From: SXXH01 sp041165735 | Lineage (GTDB): Bacteria; Planctomycetota; UBA1135; GCA-002686595 | Direction of reading: 5' to 3' | Length of the DNA stretch: 7,977 nt | Assembly: GCA_046341775.1 (NCBI GenBank) | Contig: JBKDQQ010000170.1 | Span: 1-7,977 of the forward strand | In this document: positions 1-6,180 of the stretch, piece after piece | Layout of the letters: the number at the start of each line of letters is the position of its first letter | Position numbering within the stretch: position 1 is the first letter of the stretch | Notes under the pieces: model-generated | Seen by the model: the letters and a program-made list of their open reading frames with translations, nothing else | What the model was told of the DNA's origin: nothing | The model's database searches: none | Program-made: the position numbers and the translations under genes

Positions 1-1
1 G

Positions 2-793
2 CTCTACAACCCCGACTTCCTCGTGCACCGCATGCTCGCGCCATGGAGCGAGGCTTCCACCTGGAACTCGCTGGGTTCGGGCGTCGGCGGCGCCGAGATC
101 GGACCGCTGCTCGCGCGCTTCAGCGGCGACAACAACCCGAACGAGGACGGCCTCCGCCGCATCGACGTCGCCGCGGCGGTCCGCGACTGGGTCGCGGGCG
201 CGCCGAACTTCGGCTTCGCCATCCTGCCGGAGATCATCTCCGGCAACGACGATGGCATCGAGATCCTGACCAGCGAGTCGTCGAACCCGCTGCTGCGTCC
301 GAGGCTGGAGGTGGTCTGGCGCGAGCAGGCGACCGGCGTCGCGTACTGCTTCGGCGACGGCTCGAGCATGGCTTGCCCCTGCGGCAACACCAGTTGGAGC
401 GGCGCGCAGGCGGGTTGCTTGAACTCGCTGGGAGGCGCCGCGACCTTGCGAGCGCAGGGCACGGCGAGCCTCGCCGCCGACTCGCTCGTGCTGCGCGGCG
501 CCGCCATGCCCGACAGCTCGGCCTTGTACTTCCAGGGCACCGCTTCGGCGAACGCGCTCTTCGGCGACGGCTTGCGCTGCGCCGCTGGCTCGGTCCGGCG
601 CCTCGGCGCCAAGACCAACTCCGGCGGGGCCTCGATCCATCCGGCCATCGGCGACGCGCCGATCTCCGTGACCGGGGCGATCGCCGCGCCTGGCGACCGC
701 TACTACCAGGTGTGGTACCGCAACGCCGCCGCGTTCTGCGGACCGGACACCTTCAACCTCACCAACGGATTGCGCGTGACCTGGACTCCCTGA
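2..793 (+). CDS. Exported DNRLRE-domain protein with Cys-rich C-terminal module (5' end outside window)
   Basis: The reading frame is open from the first in-frame codon at position 2 to TGA at 791-793, giving 263 visible residues; the start and any signal peptide lie upstream. Residues 1-105 match a DNRLRE domain, a beta-rich domain of secreted and cell-wall proteins: a W-S-E-A-S-T-W-N-S segment near residues 15-23, an Asp-Val-Ala-Ala-Ala-Val-x-x-Trp segment in the middle, and an R-P-R-L-E-V-V-W strand at the end. Residues about 110-263 form a second beta-rich module with CFGDG, CPCGN, GCLNS, LYFQG, FGDGLRC and RYYQVWYRN motifs and a late FCG. The even-looking set of cysteines fits disulfide bonding outside the cytoplasm. 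I recognise this module from planctomycete surface or exported proteins but know no assigned function. It probably plays a structural or adhesive role rather than a catalytic one. It does not look functionally linked to the next gene, which lies 187 bases downstream. Confidence 0.75.
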   Translation, partial: LYNPDFLVHRMLAPWSEASTWNSLGSGVGGAEIGPLLARFSGDNNPNEDGLRRIDVAAAVRDWVAGAPNFGFAILPEIISGNDDGIEILTSESSNPLLRPRLEVVWREQATGVAYCFGDGSSMACPCGNTSWSGAQAGCLNSLGGAATLRAQGTASLAADSLVLRGAAMPDSSALYFQGTASANALFGDGLRCAAGSVRRLGAKTNSGGASIHPAIGDAPISVTGAIAAPGDRYYQVWYRNAAAFCGPDTFNLTNGLRVTWTP

Positions 794-811
794 GTCCGCG
801 AACTCGGACTC
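783..811 (+). terminator. Hairpin at the stop codon of the DNRLRE gene, possible terminator
   Basis: GAGTCCG (792-798) and CGGACTC (805-811) form a perfect 7-bp stem with a 6-base loop, and the left arm overlaps the TGA stop. A third copy, GGACTC at 783-788, can pair instead with GAGTCC at 792-797, so two exclusive hairpins are possible. No T-run follows directly. The call as a terminator therefore rests on position and stem strength only. Confidence 0.4.
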
Positions 812-850
812 CTCGAGCGCCTCGCACCGGTCCAAGGCCGCGCGGGGCGC

Positions 851-904
851 TCTTCGTTTCTTTGCACGATCCGCGAATGTTCCTCGCAATGTTGTGTTCG
901 AACA
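851..904 (+). promoter_or_regulatory. Putative promoter and operator region of the PHP-glycosyltransferase operon
   Basis: This is the most AT-rich patch in the gap before the glycosyltransferase gene, in an otherwise very GC-rich window. TTGCAC (862-867) resembles a -35 box. Seventeen bases later comes CGCAAT (885-890), a poor -10 box matching only 3 of 6 consensus bases. If used, transcription would begin near 897, on top of the perfect 10-bp palindrome TGTTCGAACA (895-904), a good position for a repressor operator. The promoter call is weak; the palindrome itself is directly visible. Confidence 0.3.
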
Positions 905-910
905 GCGGAT

Positions 911-969
911 GCGCCGCGGGGGACGGCGAGTCGGAGCGCGCGCGACGCGTGCTCCGCGTCCCCCGGCGC
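911..969 (+). promoter_or_regulatory. Large GC-rich hairpin in the leader of the PHP-glycosyltransferase gene
   Basis: Pairing read directly from the sequence: 911-915 with 965-969 (5 bp), a 2-base bulge at 916-917, 918-925 with 957-964 (8 bp, GGGGGACG/CGTCCCCC), a 6-base bulge at 926-931, then 932-937 with 951-956 (6 bp, CGGAGC/GCTCCG) and 938-941 with 947-950 (4 bp including one G-U), closed by a 5-base loop. That is 23 pairs, nearly all G-C, ending 11 bases before the ATG at 981. Such a structure in the 5' leader could limit ribosome access, protect the mRNA end or act in attenuation. There is no T-run, so simple termination is less likely. Which role applies cannot be told from sequence. 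Confidence 0.55.
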
Positions 970-980
970 CCGACGAGCAC

Positions 981-3614
981 ATGACGCGCACGCACACCGC
1001 CAAGGTCGACTTCCACCTGCATTCGTACGCCTCGAACGTCACCGACTACTACGCGGCCAACTCGTTCGCGATCCCGGAGTCCTACTCGGACCCGCTCGCG
1101 CTGCACGCCGACTTGAAGGCGCGCGGCATGACCCTGTTCACGCTGACCGACCACAACTCGATCGACGGCGTGCGCGTGCTGCTGGACAAGGGCGTCCCCG
1201 ACGTCTTCATCAGCTCGGAGCTGACGGCGACCTTCCCGGAGGACGGCTGCAACATCCACGTGACGGTCGCCAACGTGACCGAGCAGCAGTTCGCCGAGGC
1301 CAACCGGCTGCGCGCGAACCTGCACGAGCTGGTGGCGTGGCTCGACGAGCAGATCGCCACCGAGGAGGCGCGCGGGGCGAAGAACAAGATCGCGTACTTC
1401 ATGACGCACCCGTTGATGAGCACGCAGAACCGCCCCTACGGACGCGAGGGCGCGCTGGGCCTGCAGCACATCGAGAAGGCGCTGCTGCTCTTCAACGCGC
1501 TCGAGGTCCGCAACGGCGCGCGCACCAGGCACCTGAACGAGTTCACGCACAAGCTCGTGTCGACGCTCGACCGCGCGACGATCGAGCGCCTCGCGGACAA
1601 GCACGGCATCGCGCCGAAGGGCCCGACTCCGTGGCTGAAGGCCGTGTTGTCGGGTTCCGACGACCACTCCGGCATCAACCCGGGGCGCACCTGGACCGAG
1701 TTCAACCTGCACACCTCGCGTCGCGCGACGCCGAACGACCTCGTCGAGGCGATCCGCGAAAGGCGCACGCGACCCGGCGGCGACCACGGCGGACCGGTGA
1801 CGCTCGCGCACGCGATGCTCAAGCTCCTGCACGACGGCCGCAAGCAGGGCGGCGCGGCGGGCGGCCGGACGCTCGCCGCCGGCGGACCGGCCGACACCTT
1901 GCTGCGCATGGTGTTCGACGGCGACTCCGTCGGCCTGGGCGAGAAGCTCGCCTTCCGCGCCAAGTCGTGGCTGCGCGTCGCGCTCGAACACCTGCCCTCG
2001 CCGCGCTCGAAGGCCTCCAAGCCCTTCGAGCACGTGCTCGTGCGCGAGATCGACAAGCTGATCGGCGACGCCGCGTTCCGCGCCGAACTGTCGGCCTGCA
2101 CGAAGACCGACGACAAGATCTTCCTGGTCGTCAGCACGCTCATCAACCGGCTGTTCGCCACCTACCTGCGGCGCCTGGCGAACTCCGACCGCTCCAACGT
2201 CGTGTGCACCCTCAAGGAGGCGGTGGCGCTGGTCTCGTCGAACCTGTTCGTCTCGCTGCCCTACCTGGTGTCCTACCTGCACCAGAGCTCGGACCGCGAC
2301 ATCGTGCGCGACGTGCGCAAGTCGTTCGAGATGGACGAAAGCCAGCGCCTCGTGCTGGTCACCGACACCTTCTTCGACGTCAACGGGGTCTCGCGCACGA
2401 TCCGGCGCATGCTGGACGAGTCCAAGCGGCGCGGCATCGACTTCGTCGTCGCGACCTGCCTCTCGGACGAGGAGATCGAGGTCCACTGCGCAAAGCCCGA
2501 GATCGCCGCGCTGATCGACGAGGGGCGGCTGAAGATCTTCCGTTCCGTCGCGTCCATGGGCGTCCCCCGCTACGAGGGCTTGAAGGTCCACGTGCCGCCC
2601 TTCCTCGAGATGCTGCGCTGGCTGCAGGAGGAGGGCTTCACCAAGATGCAGATCAGCACGCCCGGCACGATCGGCGTGGCCGGCCTGCTGGCCGCGAAGG
2701 TGCTGCAGATCGAGACCAGCTCGACCTACCACACGAGCTTCCCGGAGTACGTCGAGGACTTCACCAAGGACATCAGCCTCGAAGCGCTCGCGTGGAAGTA
2801 CATGATCCTCTTCTACCACGCGGTCGACGAGGTGGTCGTGCCGTCGAAGTACATCGCCAAGCTCCTGCACGCGCGCGGCCTGCGCAATCGCAGCCTGCTC
2901 GTGCTCGACCGCTGGGTGGACACGGAGCGCTTCCATCCGCGGCATCGCGTGGAGGGCTACTGGAAGCGCCATGGCGTGCAGGACGAGGATCGCCTGGTCA
3001 AGTTCTGCCATGTGGGACGCGTGAGCGTGGAGAAGAACCTCGGCCGCCTGGTCGAGGCCTACAAGCAGCTGCGCGCGCGCCGCGACGACGTGCACCTCGT
3101 CGTGATCGGCGATGGTCCGTGGCGCGCGGAGATGGAGCGCCAGCTGGCCGGCGCCCCCGCGACCTTCACCGGAATGCTCGAAGGACTGGAACTGTCGCGC
3201 GCCATCGCCTCGTGCGACGCCAAGGTGTTCCCGAGCACGACGGACACCTGGGGCAACGCCCCGCTCGAGGCGCAGGCCTCGGGACTGCCGGTCGTGGTCT
3301 CGGACGTGGGCGGTCCGCAGGAGCTCATGCAGCATGGCGCCACCGGCCTGCGCGTGTGCGGACGCGACGTCGCGCAGCTCGCCGCCGCCATGGAGGCGTT
3401 GTGCGATCCGCTGACGCGCCTGCGCATGGGACGCAACGCCCGCGAATACGCGTTGTTGAACCGCGTCAACGAGCCCTTCACCGCGATCCTCGACGCGAAC
3501 GCCTACCGCAAGCGCGCCAAGCAGCTCAAGAAGGAGGAGGAGCGCCGCGGGGAGCAGCGCGCCGGGGTCCAGGTCGAGCTGATCTCCACCCGCATCGAGC
3601 TCCACGCCAACTGA
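981..3614 (+). CDS. PHP phosphoesterase domain fused to a GT4 family glycosyltransferase
   Basis: This 877-residue protein has two enzyme domains. Residues 8 to about 290 are a PHP (polymerase and histidinol phosphatase) metal-dependent phosphoesterase domain: H12-x-H14, T-D57-H58-N, E80, H93, H143 and D227-D-H229, so most of the metal-ligand set is present. Residues about 290-450 are a largely helical linker I do not recognise. Residues 455 to about 845 are a GT-B fold GT4 glycosyltransferase: T-D462-T-F-F with N468-G-V-S at the first Rossmann strand, the sugar-nucleotide half starting at G679-R-V-S-V-E-K-N, and the E-x7-E-type motif D755-x7-E763 followed by A-S-G-L-P-V-V-V-S-D. The last 35 residues are basic and charged. 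The protein is probably cytoplasmic or membrane-peripheral. Donor and acceptor are unknown; the NGVSRT segment resembles lipid- or lipid-like-acceptor GT4 enzymes. ATG 981 is preferred over GTG 894 because the PHP fold begins at once and the extra 29 residues would be encoded by the leader hairpin. No clear Shine-Dalgarno sequence precedes it. The aminotransferase gene follows after 23 bases. Confidence 0.88.
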   Translation: MTRTHTAKVDFHLHSYASNVTDYYAANSFAIPESYSDPLALHADLKARGMTLFTLTDHNSIDGVRVLLDKGVPDVFISSELTATFPEDGCNIHVTVANVTEQQFAEANRLRANLHELVAWLDEQIATEEARGAKNKIAYFMTHPLMSTQNRPYGREGALGLQHIEKALLLFNALEVRNGARTRHLNEFTHKLVSTLDRATIERLADKHGIAPKGPTPWLKAVLSGSDDHSGINPGRTWTEFNLHTSRRATPNDLVEAIRERRTRPGGDHGGPVTLAHAMLKLLHDGRKQGGAAGGRTLAAGGPADTLLRMVFDGDSVGLGEKLAFRAKSWLRVALEHLPSPRSKASKPFEHVLVREIDKLIGDAAFRAELSACTKTDDKIFLVVSTLINRLFATYLRRLANSDRSNVVCTLKEAVALVSSNLFVSLPYLVSYLHQSSDRDIVRDVRKSFEMDESQRLVLVTDTFFDVNGVSRTIRRMLDESKRRGIDFVVATCLSDEEIEVHCAKPEIAALIDEGRLKIFRSVASMGVPRYEGLKVHVPPFLEMLRWLQEEGFTKMQISTPGTIGVAGLLAAKVLQIETSSTYHTSFPEYVEDFTKDISLEALAWKYMILFYHAVDEVVVPSKYIAKLLHARGLRNRSLLVLDRWVDTERFHPRHRVEGYWKRHGVQDEDRLVKFCHVGRVSVEKNLGRLVEAYKQLRARRDDVHLVVIGDGPWRAEMERQLAGAPATFTGMLEGLELSRAIASCDAKVFPSTTDTWGNAPLEAQASGLPVVVSDVGGPQELMQHGATGLRVCGRDVAQLAAAMEALCDPLTRLRMGRNAREYALLNRVNEPFTAILDANAYRKRAKQLKKEEERRGEQRAGVQVELISTRIELHAN

Positions 3615-3637
3615 CCGGCATCGACGCATCGCCACCC

Positions 3638-5398
3638 ATGAACGAGATCACGCCCTGGTTGCTGGCCCTTCCTCCCGCCGCGTTGCTCGCGCGACGCGCC
3701 GTCGTGCGTCTGCGGTTGTCGGCGGCCAAGCATCCCTCGCTGCGCGGCCACGCCCGCATGTCGCAGCTCGTCGCCAAGCTGGTGCCGCACTACGAGTACC
3801 CCGAGGACGCCTTCGCCGGGGTGGACGGCGCGCCCGCCGAGGTGGTCGCGCGGCGCGAGCGCGCCTTCCGCGGCTTGGCGGACGACTTGCGCGCCAAGGC
3901 TCCGCGCACATTGCAGCGCAGCGCCGAGGTCGAGTCGGATGTCTCCGACGTCGCCTTCGTCAACGCCTACAGGGTGCCCTTCCAGTTCCGCGGCGTCGCG
4001 AAGCGCAACCTGCGCGTCGGCAGCTTCGCGGCCGAGACGCGCGGCAGGATGATCAAGGACCTCGACGACAACTGGTCCTGGGACCTCGGCGGCGCCTACG
4101 GGGTCAACCTGCACGGACAGGACTTCTACAAGCGCTGCATCGAACGCGGCGGCGAGCGCGTGAAGGAGCTCGGCCCCGTGCTCGGCGCGTACCATCCCCT
4201 CGTCGCCTCCAACTCGGCGCGCCTCAAGGAGGTGTCCGGCATGGACGAGGTGAGCTACCACATGTCGGGCACCGAGGCCGTGATGCAGGCGGTGCGCCTC
4301 GCCAGGTACCACACGGGCCGTTCGCACATCGTGCGCTTCACGGGCTCGTACCACGGCTGGTGGGACGGAGTGCAGGCCGGAGTCGGCAACCCGCGACCGC
4401 CGCGCGAGGTGTACACGCTCAAGGAGATGGACGAGGCGACCCTGCGCGTGCTGCGCACGAGGAAGGACATCGCGTGCGTGCTGGTCAATCCGATCCAGGC
4501 CATGCACCCGAACGGCCAGGCGCCCAGCGACACCACGCTCGTCGCGAGCGACCGCTCGGCGCGCTTCGACAAGGAGGCCTACTCGGCCTGGCTGGCCCGC
4601 CTGCGCGAGGTCTGCACAGCCAACGGCATCGTGCTCGTCATGGACGAGGTGTTCCTCGGCTTCCGCCTCGCCCGCGGCGGGGCGCAGGAGTACTTCGGCG
4701 TGAAGGCGGACCTCGTCACCTACGGCAAGACGCTCGGTGGCGGACTGCCCATCGGCGTGGTGTGCGGACGCCGCCACCTCATGAAGCGCTGGCGCCCGGA
4801 CAACCCGACCGACATCTGCTTCGCGCGCGGCACGTTCAACTCGCACCCCTACGTGATGGGCGCGATGGCCGAGTTCCTCGATCATCTGGACCTGCCCGCG
4901 ACGCGCGAGCACTACGCGGACCTCGACCAGACTTGGAACAGGCGCGCCGCCGGGTTCAACCGGGAGCTCGAGGCGCGCGGACTGCCGGTGCGCGTGGTCA
5001 ACATGGTGTCGGTGTGGACTACGATCTACACCACTCCCGGCGCCTACAACTGGCTGTTCCAGTACTACCTGCGCCGCGAAGGGCTCTCGATGAGCTGGAT
5101 CGGCACGGGACGCTTCATCTTCAGCCACGACTACGTCGACTCGGAGATCGACGAGGTGCGTCGCCGCTTCGTATCGGCGGCCGAGGCGATGCAGCGCGAC
5201 GGGTGGTGGTGGAACGACGGCACGATCACCAACAAGTCGATCAAGCGCAGGATCCTGCGCGAGATGATCGCCGCCAAGTTCGATCGCGGCGTCGCGCATG
5301 GCCGCGGCAAGGATCGCGACGCGCGCGCGCGCGCCGGCGAATCGGCCACCGATGGAGCCGCGGGAGCGATGGCCAGCCGCGCCGACGCGGGCGGCTAG
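3638..5398 (+). CDS. Class III PLP-dependent aminotransferase, glutamate-1-semialdehyde aminomutase-like
   Basis: This 586-residue fold-type I PLP enzyme belongs to the class III aminotransferases (HemL-like branch). Visible motifs: S210-G-T-E-A-V-M-Q-A-V for the cofactor phosphate, Y238-H-G-W-W-D stacking on the PLP ring, D336-E-V-F-x-G-F-R for the pyridine nitrogen, K364 in Y-G-K-T-L-G-G-G-L-P for the Schiff base, and G398-T-F-N-S-H-P-Y. The cofactor residues all look intact, so it should be active. E. coli HemL is 426 residues with its lysine at 265, so this protein carries about 100 extra N-terminal residues, starting with a short hydrophobic stretch (about residues 4-20), and about 60 extra at the C terminus, ending in an Ala/Gly/Arg-rich, probably disordered tail. 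It is therefore unlikely to be the heme-pathway HemL. Related enzymes aminate keto groups in secondary or lipid metabolism; the substrate here is unknown. The ATG lies 23 bases after the glycosyltransferase stop with no obvious Shine-Dalgarno sequence, which suggests an operon with possible coupling. Confidence 0.9.
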   Translation: MNEITPWLLALPPAALLARRAVVRLRLSAAKHPSLRGHARMSQLVAKLVPHYEYPEDAFAGVDGAPAEVVARRERAFRGLADDLRAKAPRTLQRSAEVESDVSDVAFVNAYRVPFQFRGVAKRNLRVGSFAAETRGRMIKDLDDNWSWDLGGAYGVNLHGQDFYKRCIERGGERVKELGPVLGAYHPLVASNSARLKEVSGMDEVSYHMSGTEAVMQAVRLARYHTGRSHIVRFTGSYHGWWDGVQAGVGNPRPPREVYTLKEMDEATLRVLRTRKDIACVLVNPIQAMHPNGQAPSDTTLVASDRSARFDKEAYSAWLARLREVCTANGIVLVMDEVFLGFRLARGGAQEYFGVKADLVTYGKTLGGGLPIGVVCGRRHLMKRWRPDNPTDICFARGTFNSHPYVMGAMAEFLDHLDLPATREHYADLDQTWNRRAAGFNRELEARGLPVRVVNMVSVWTTIYTTPGAYNWLFQYYLRREGLSMSWIGTGRFIFSHDYVDSEIDEVRRRFVSAAEAMQRDGWWWNDGTITNKSIKRRILREMIAAKFDRGVAHGRGKDRDARARAGESATDGAAGAMASRADAGG

Positions 5399-5401
5399 CA
5401 A

Positions 5402-5440
5402 GCGACCCCCGGATCCGGCGGCGCCGAGTCCGAGGGTCGC
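5402..5440. terminator. Hairpin between convergent genes, possible bidirectional terminator
   Basis: GCGACCC (5402-5408) pairs perfectly with GGGTCGC (5434-5440). After a 2x2 internal loop, 5411-5414 pairs with 5428-5431 (one G-U), and after a single mismatch CGGC (5416-5419) pairs with GCCG (5423-5426) around a 3-base loop. It begins 3 bases after the aminotransferase stop, where termination is expected for both converging operons. Neither strand shows a T-run, so it would be an atypical terminator. Confidence 0.45.
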
Positions 5441-5456
5441 GATGTCCGGGCGCCGG

Positions 5457-5478
5457 CCCCGGGAAGCCGCTGCCCGGG
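5457..5478. terminator. Second convergent-gap hairpin, possible terminator of the minus-strand operon
   Basis: CCCGGG at 5458-5463 and CCCGGG at 5473-5478 (each self-complementary) form a 6-bp stem with a 9-base loop. Further G-C pairs are possible outside it if one C is bulged. The hairpin lies just past the stop of the minus-strand gene that ends at 5487. There is no T-run on either strand. The evidence is weaker than for the neighbouring hairpin because arms of this composition recur by chance in such GC-rich DNA. Confidence 0.3.
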
Positions 5479-5486
5479 CGGAGGCG

Positions 5487-6128
5487 TCAGTCCTGGCGCG
5501 CCTTCACGTCGTCCATGGGGTCGATCAGCTTGCCCTGCAGGACGAAGAGCGGGGCGCGGTGGTACAGCTTGATGTCGTGCAGGGGGTCCGTGAGGATCTT
5601 CGTGGCCCACACGAGGCCGGTCTGGGCCCCGCGCGTGGCGCAGAGCCACGCGGTGCGGGCGGCGACCGCCAGCACGCCGAGCGCGATCCAGCACAAGGAC
5701 ACCTTCTCCACCCACGCTTCGAAGCCGCTCGTGGCGTCGAACAGCCCGAAGAAGGTCGAGTCCAGCCCCACGACGAGCGGGATCGAGCCCCACGCGGCGA
5801 GCAGCGCGACCTTGCGCTGCAGGTTGTAGCCGACCTTGATCTCCTCCTTGTGCTCGAAGCTCGCCTGGTTGACCGCGTCCCAGCCCTTCGGCTCGAAGAA
5901 GAAGTGCCCGATCTGGCGGGTCCACATGGCGATGATCCAGCCGAAGATCGCAGCCGCGACCGGGTGGAACGGCAGCAGCGCGAAGGTCGTCAGGAAGCTC
6001 AGCGCGCTGAGCAGGTGCAGCGACTGGTTGATGTAGCTCTGGTGGTAGTAGCGGTGGTCGTCCCAGCGCTGCTCGCGCAGCTCCTCGAAGAAGCCGAGCT
6101 CCTGGTCGGCGGCGGTCGTGGCGGTCAT
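5487..6128 (-). CDS. Small multi-pass membrane protein resembling Mpo1/DUF962
   Basis: A 213-residue protein. After a soluble N terminus come hydrophobic segments at about residues 36-52, 55-70, 106-122 and 141-163, so it is probably an inner-membrane protein with a hydrophilic C-terminal tail. The pattern H29-Q-S-Y-I-N34-Q-S-L-H38 followed by R-Q-I-G-H75-F-F-F-E79 recalls the H-x4-N-x3-H and Q-x-I-G-H-x-x-x-E signatures of the Mpo1/DUF962 family; H25 and H93 are further candidate ligands. Yeast Mpo1 is an Fe(II)-dependent dioxygenase that removes one carbon from 2-hydroxy fatty acids during phytosphingosine breakdown. If the match is right, this protein may act on hydroxy fatty acids, but it is longer than Mpo1 (174 residues) and the match is from memory. 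The ATG at 6128-6126 is supported by AGAGGAGA (plus-strand 6139-6146), 10 bases upstream. It lies 52 bases after the decarboxylase gene on the same strand, which implies co-transcription. Confidence 0.7.
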   Translation of the reverse strand: MTATTAADQELGFFEELREQRWDDHRYYHQSYINQSLHLLSALSFLTTFALLPFHPVAAAIFGWIIAMWTRQIGHFFFEPKGWDAVNQASFEHKEEIKVGYNLQRKVALLAAWGSIPLVVGLDSTFFGLFDATSGFEAWVEKVSLCWIALGVLAVAARTAWLCATRGAQTGLVWATKILTDPLHDIKLYHRAPLFVLQGKLIDPMDDVKARQD

Positions 6129-6138
6129 GTGCTGCGTG

Positions 6139-6146
6139 TCTCCTCT
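6139..6146 (-). promoter_or_regulatory. Ribosome binding site of the Mpo1-like gene
   Basis: Read on the minus strand, AGAGGAGA ends 10 bases before the ATG at 6128. It is the clearest Shine-Dalgarno-like sequence in the window and fixes this start, whereas the plus-strand genes show none. Confidence 0.6.
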
Positions 6147-6163
6147 GATTCGTCGTGTGTGGT

Positions 6164-6180
6164 CGCCGGAACCGCCGGCG
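6164..6180 (-). other. Intercistronic hairpin after the decarboxylase stop codon
   Basis: CGCCGG (6164-6169) and CCGGCG (6175-6180) form a perfect 6-bp stem with a 5-base loop, starting directly after the decarboxylase stop (6183-6181). No T-run follows. It could be an mRNA 3'-stabilising or processing element that lowers expression of the downstream membrane protein, or a chance GC structure. Confidence 0.3.

Noticed and set aside
840..863. GCGC-GGG-GCGC followed by a T-rich stretch as an intrinsic terminator
   Set aside because: The stem is only 4 bp and the T-rich stretch is interrupted. It fits better as part of the AT-richer promoter patch.
894..980. GTG at 894 as the start of the PHP-glycosyltransferase, adding 29 residues
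   Set aside because: The added residues are an Arg/Pro/Gly-rich run encoded by the leader hairpin, and the PHP fold starts directly after the ATG at 981. It cannot be excluded without mapping.
759..3635. A 958-codon open frame on the minus strand across the whole PHP-glycosyltransferase gene
   Set aside because: Its translation is low-complexity, rich in Arg, Ala, Val, His and Asp, with no recognisable domain, while the opposite strand encodes a protein with clear PHP and GT4 motifs. Long antisense frames are expected in very GC-rich coding DNA.
1337..3637. The aminotransferase frame stays open for 767 codons upstream of its ATG, as if it were a giant fusion protein
   Set aside because: The upstream part is Arg/Ala-rich nonsense in another frame of the glycosyltransferase gene. 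Recognisable aminotransferase sequence begins only after the ATG at 3638.
3503..5401. A 632-codon minus-strand open frame over the aminotransferase gene
   Set aside because: It is an Arg/Val/Ala/His-rich shadow of a strongly conserved PLP enzyme on the other strand, with no motifs of its own.
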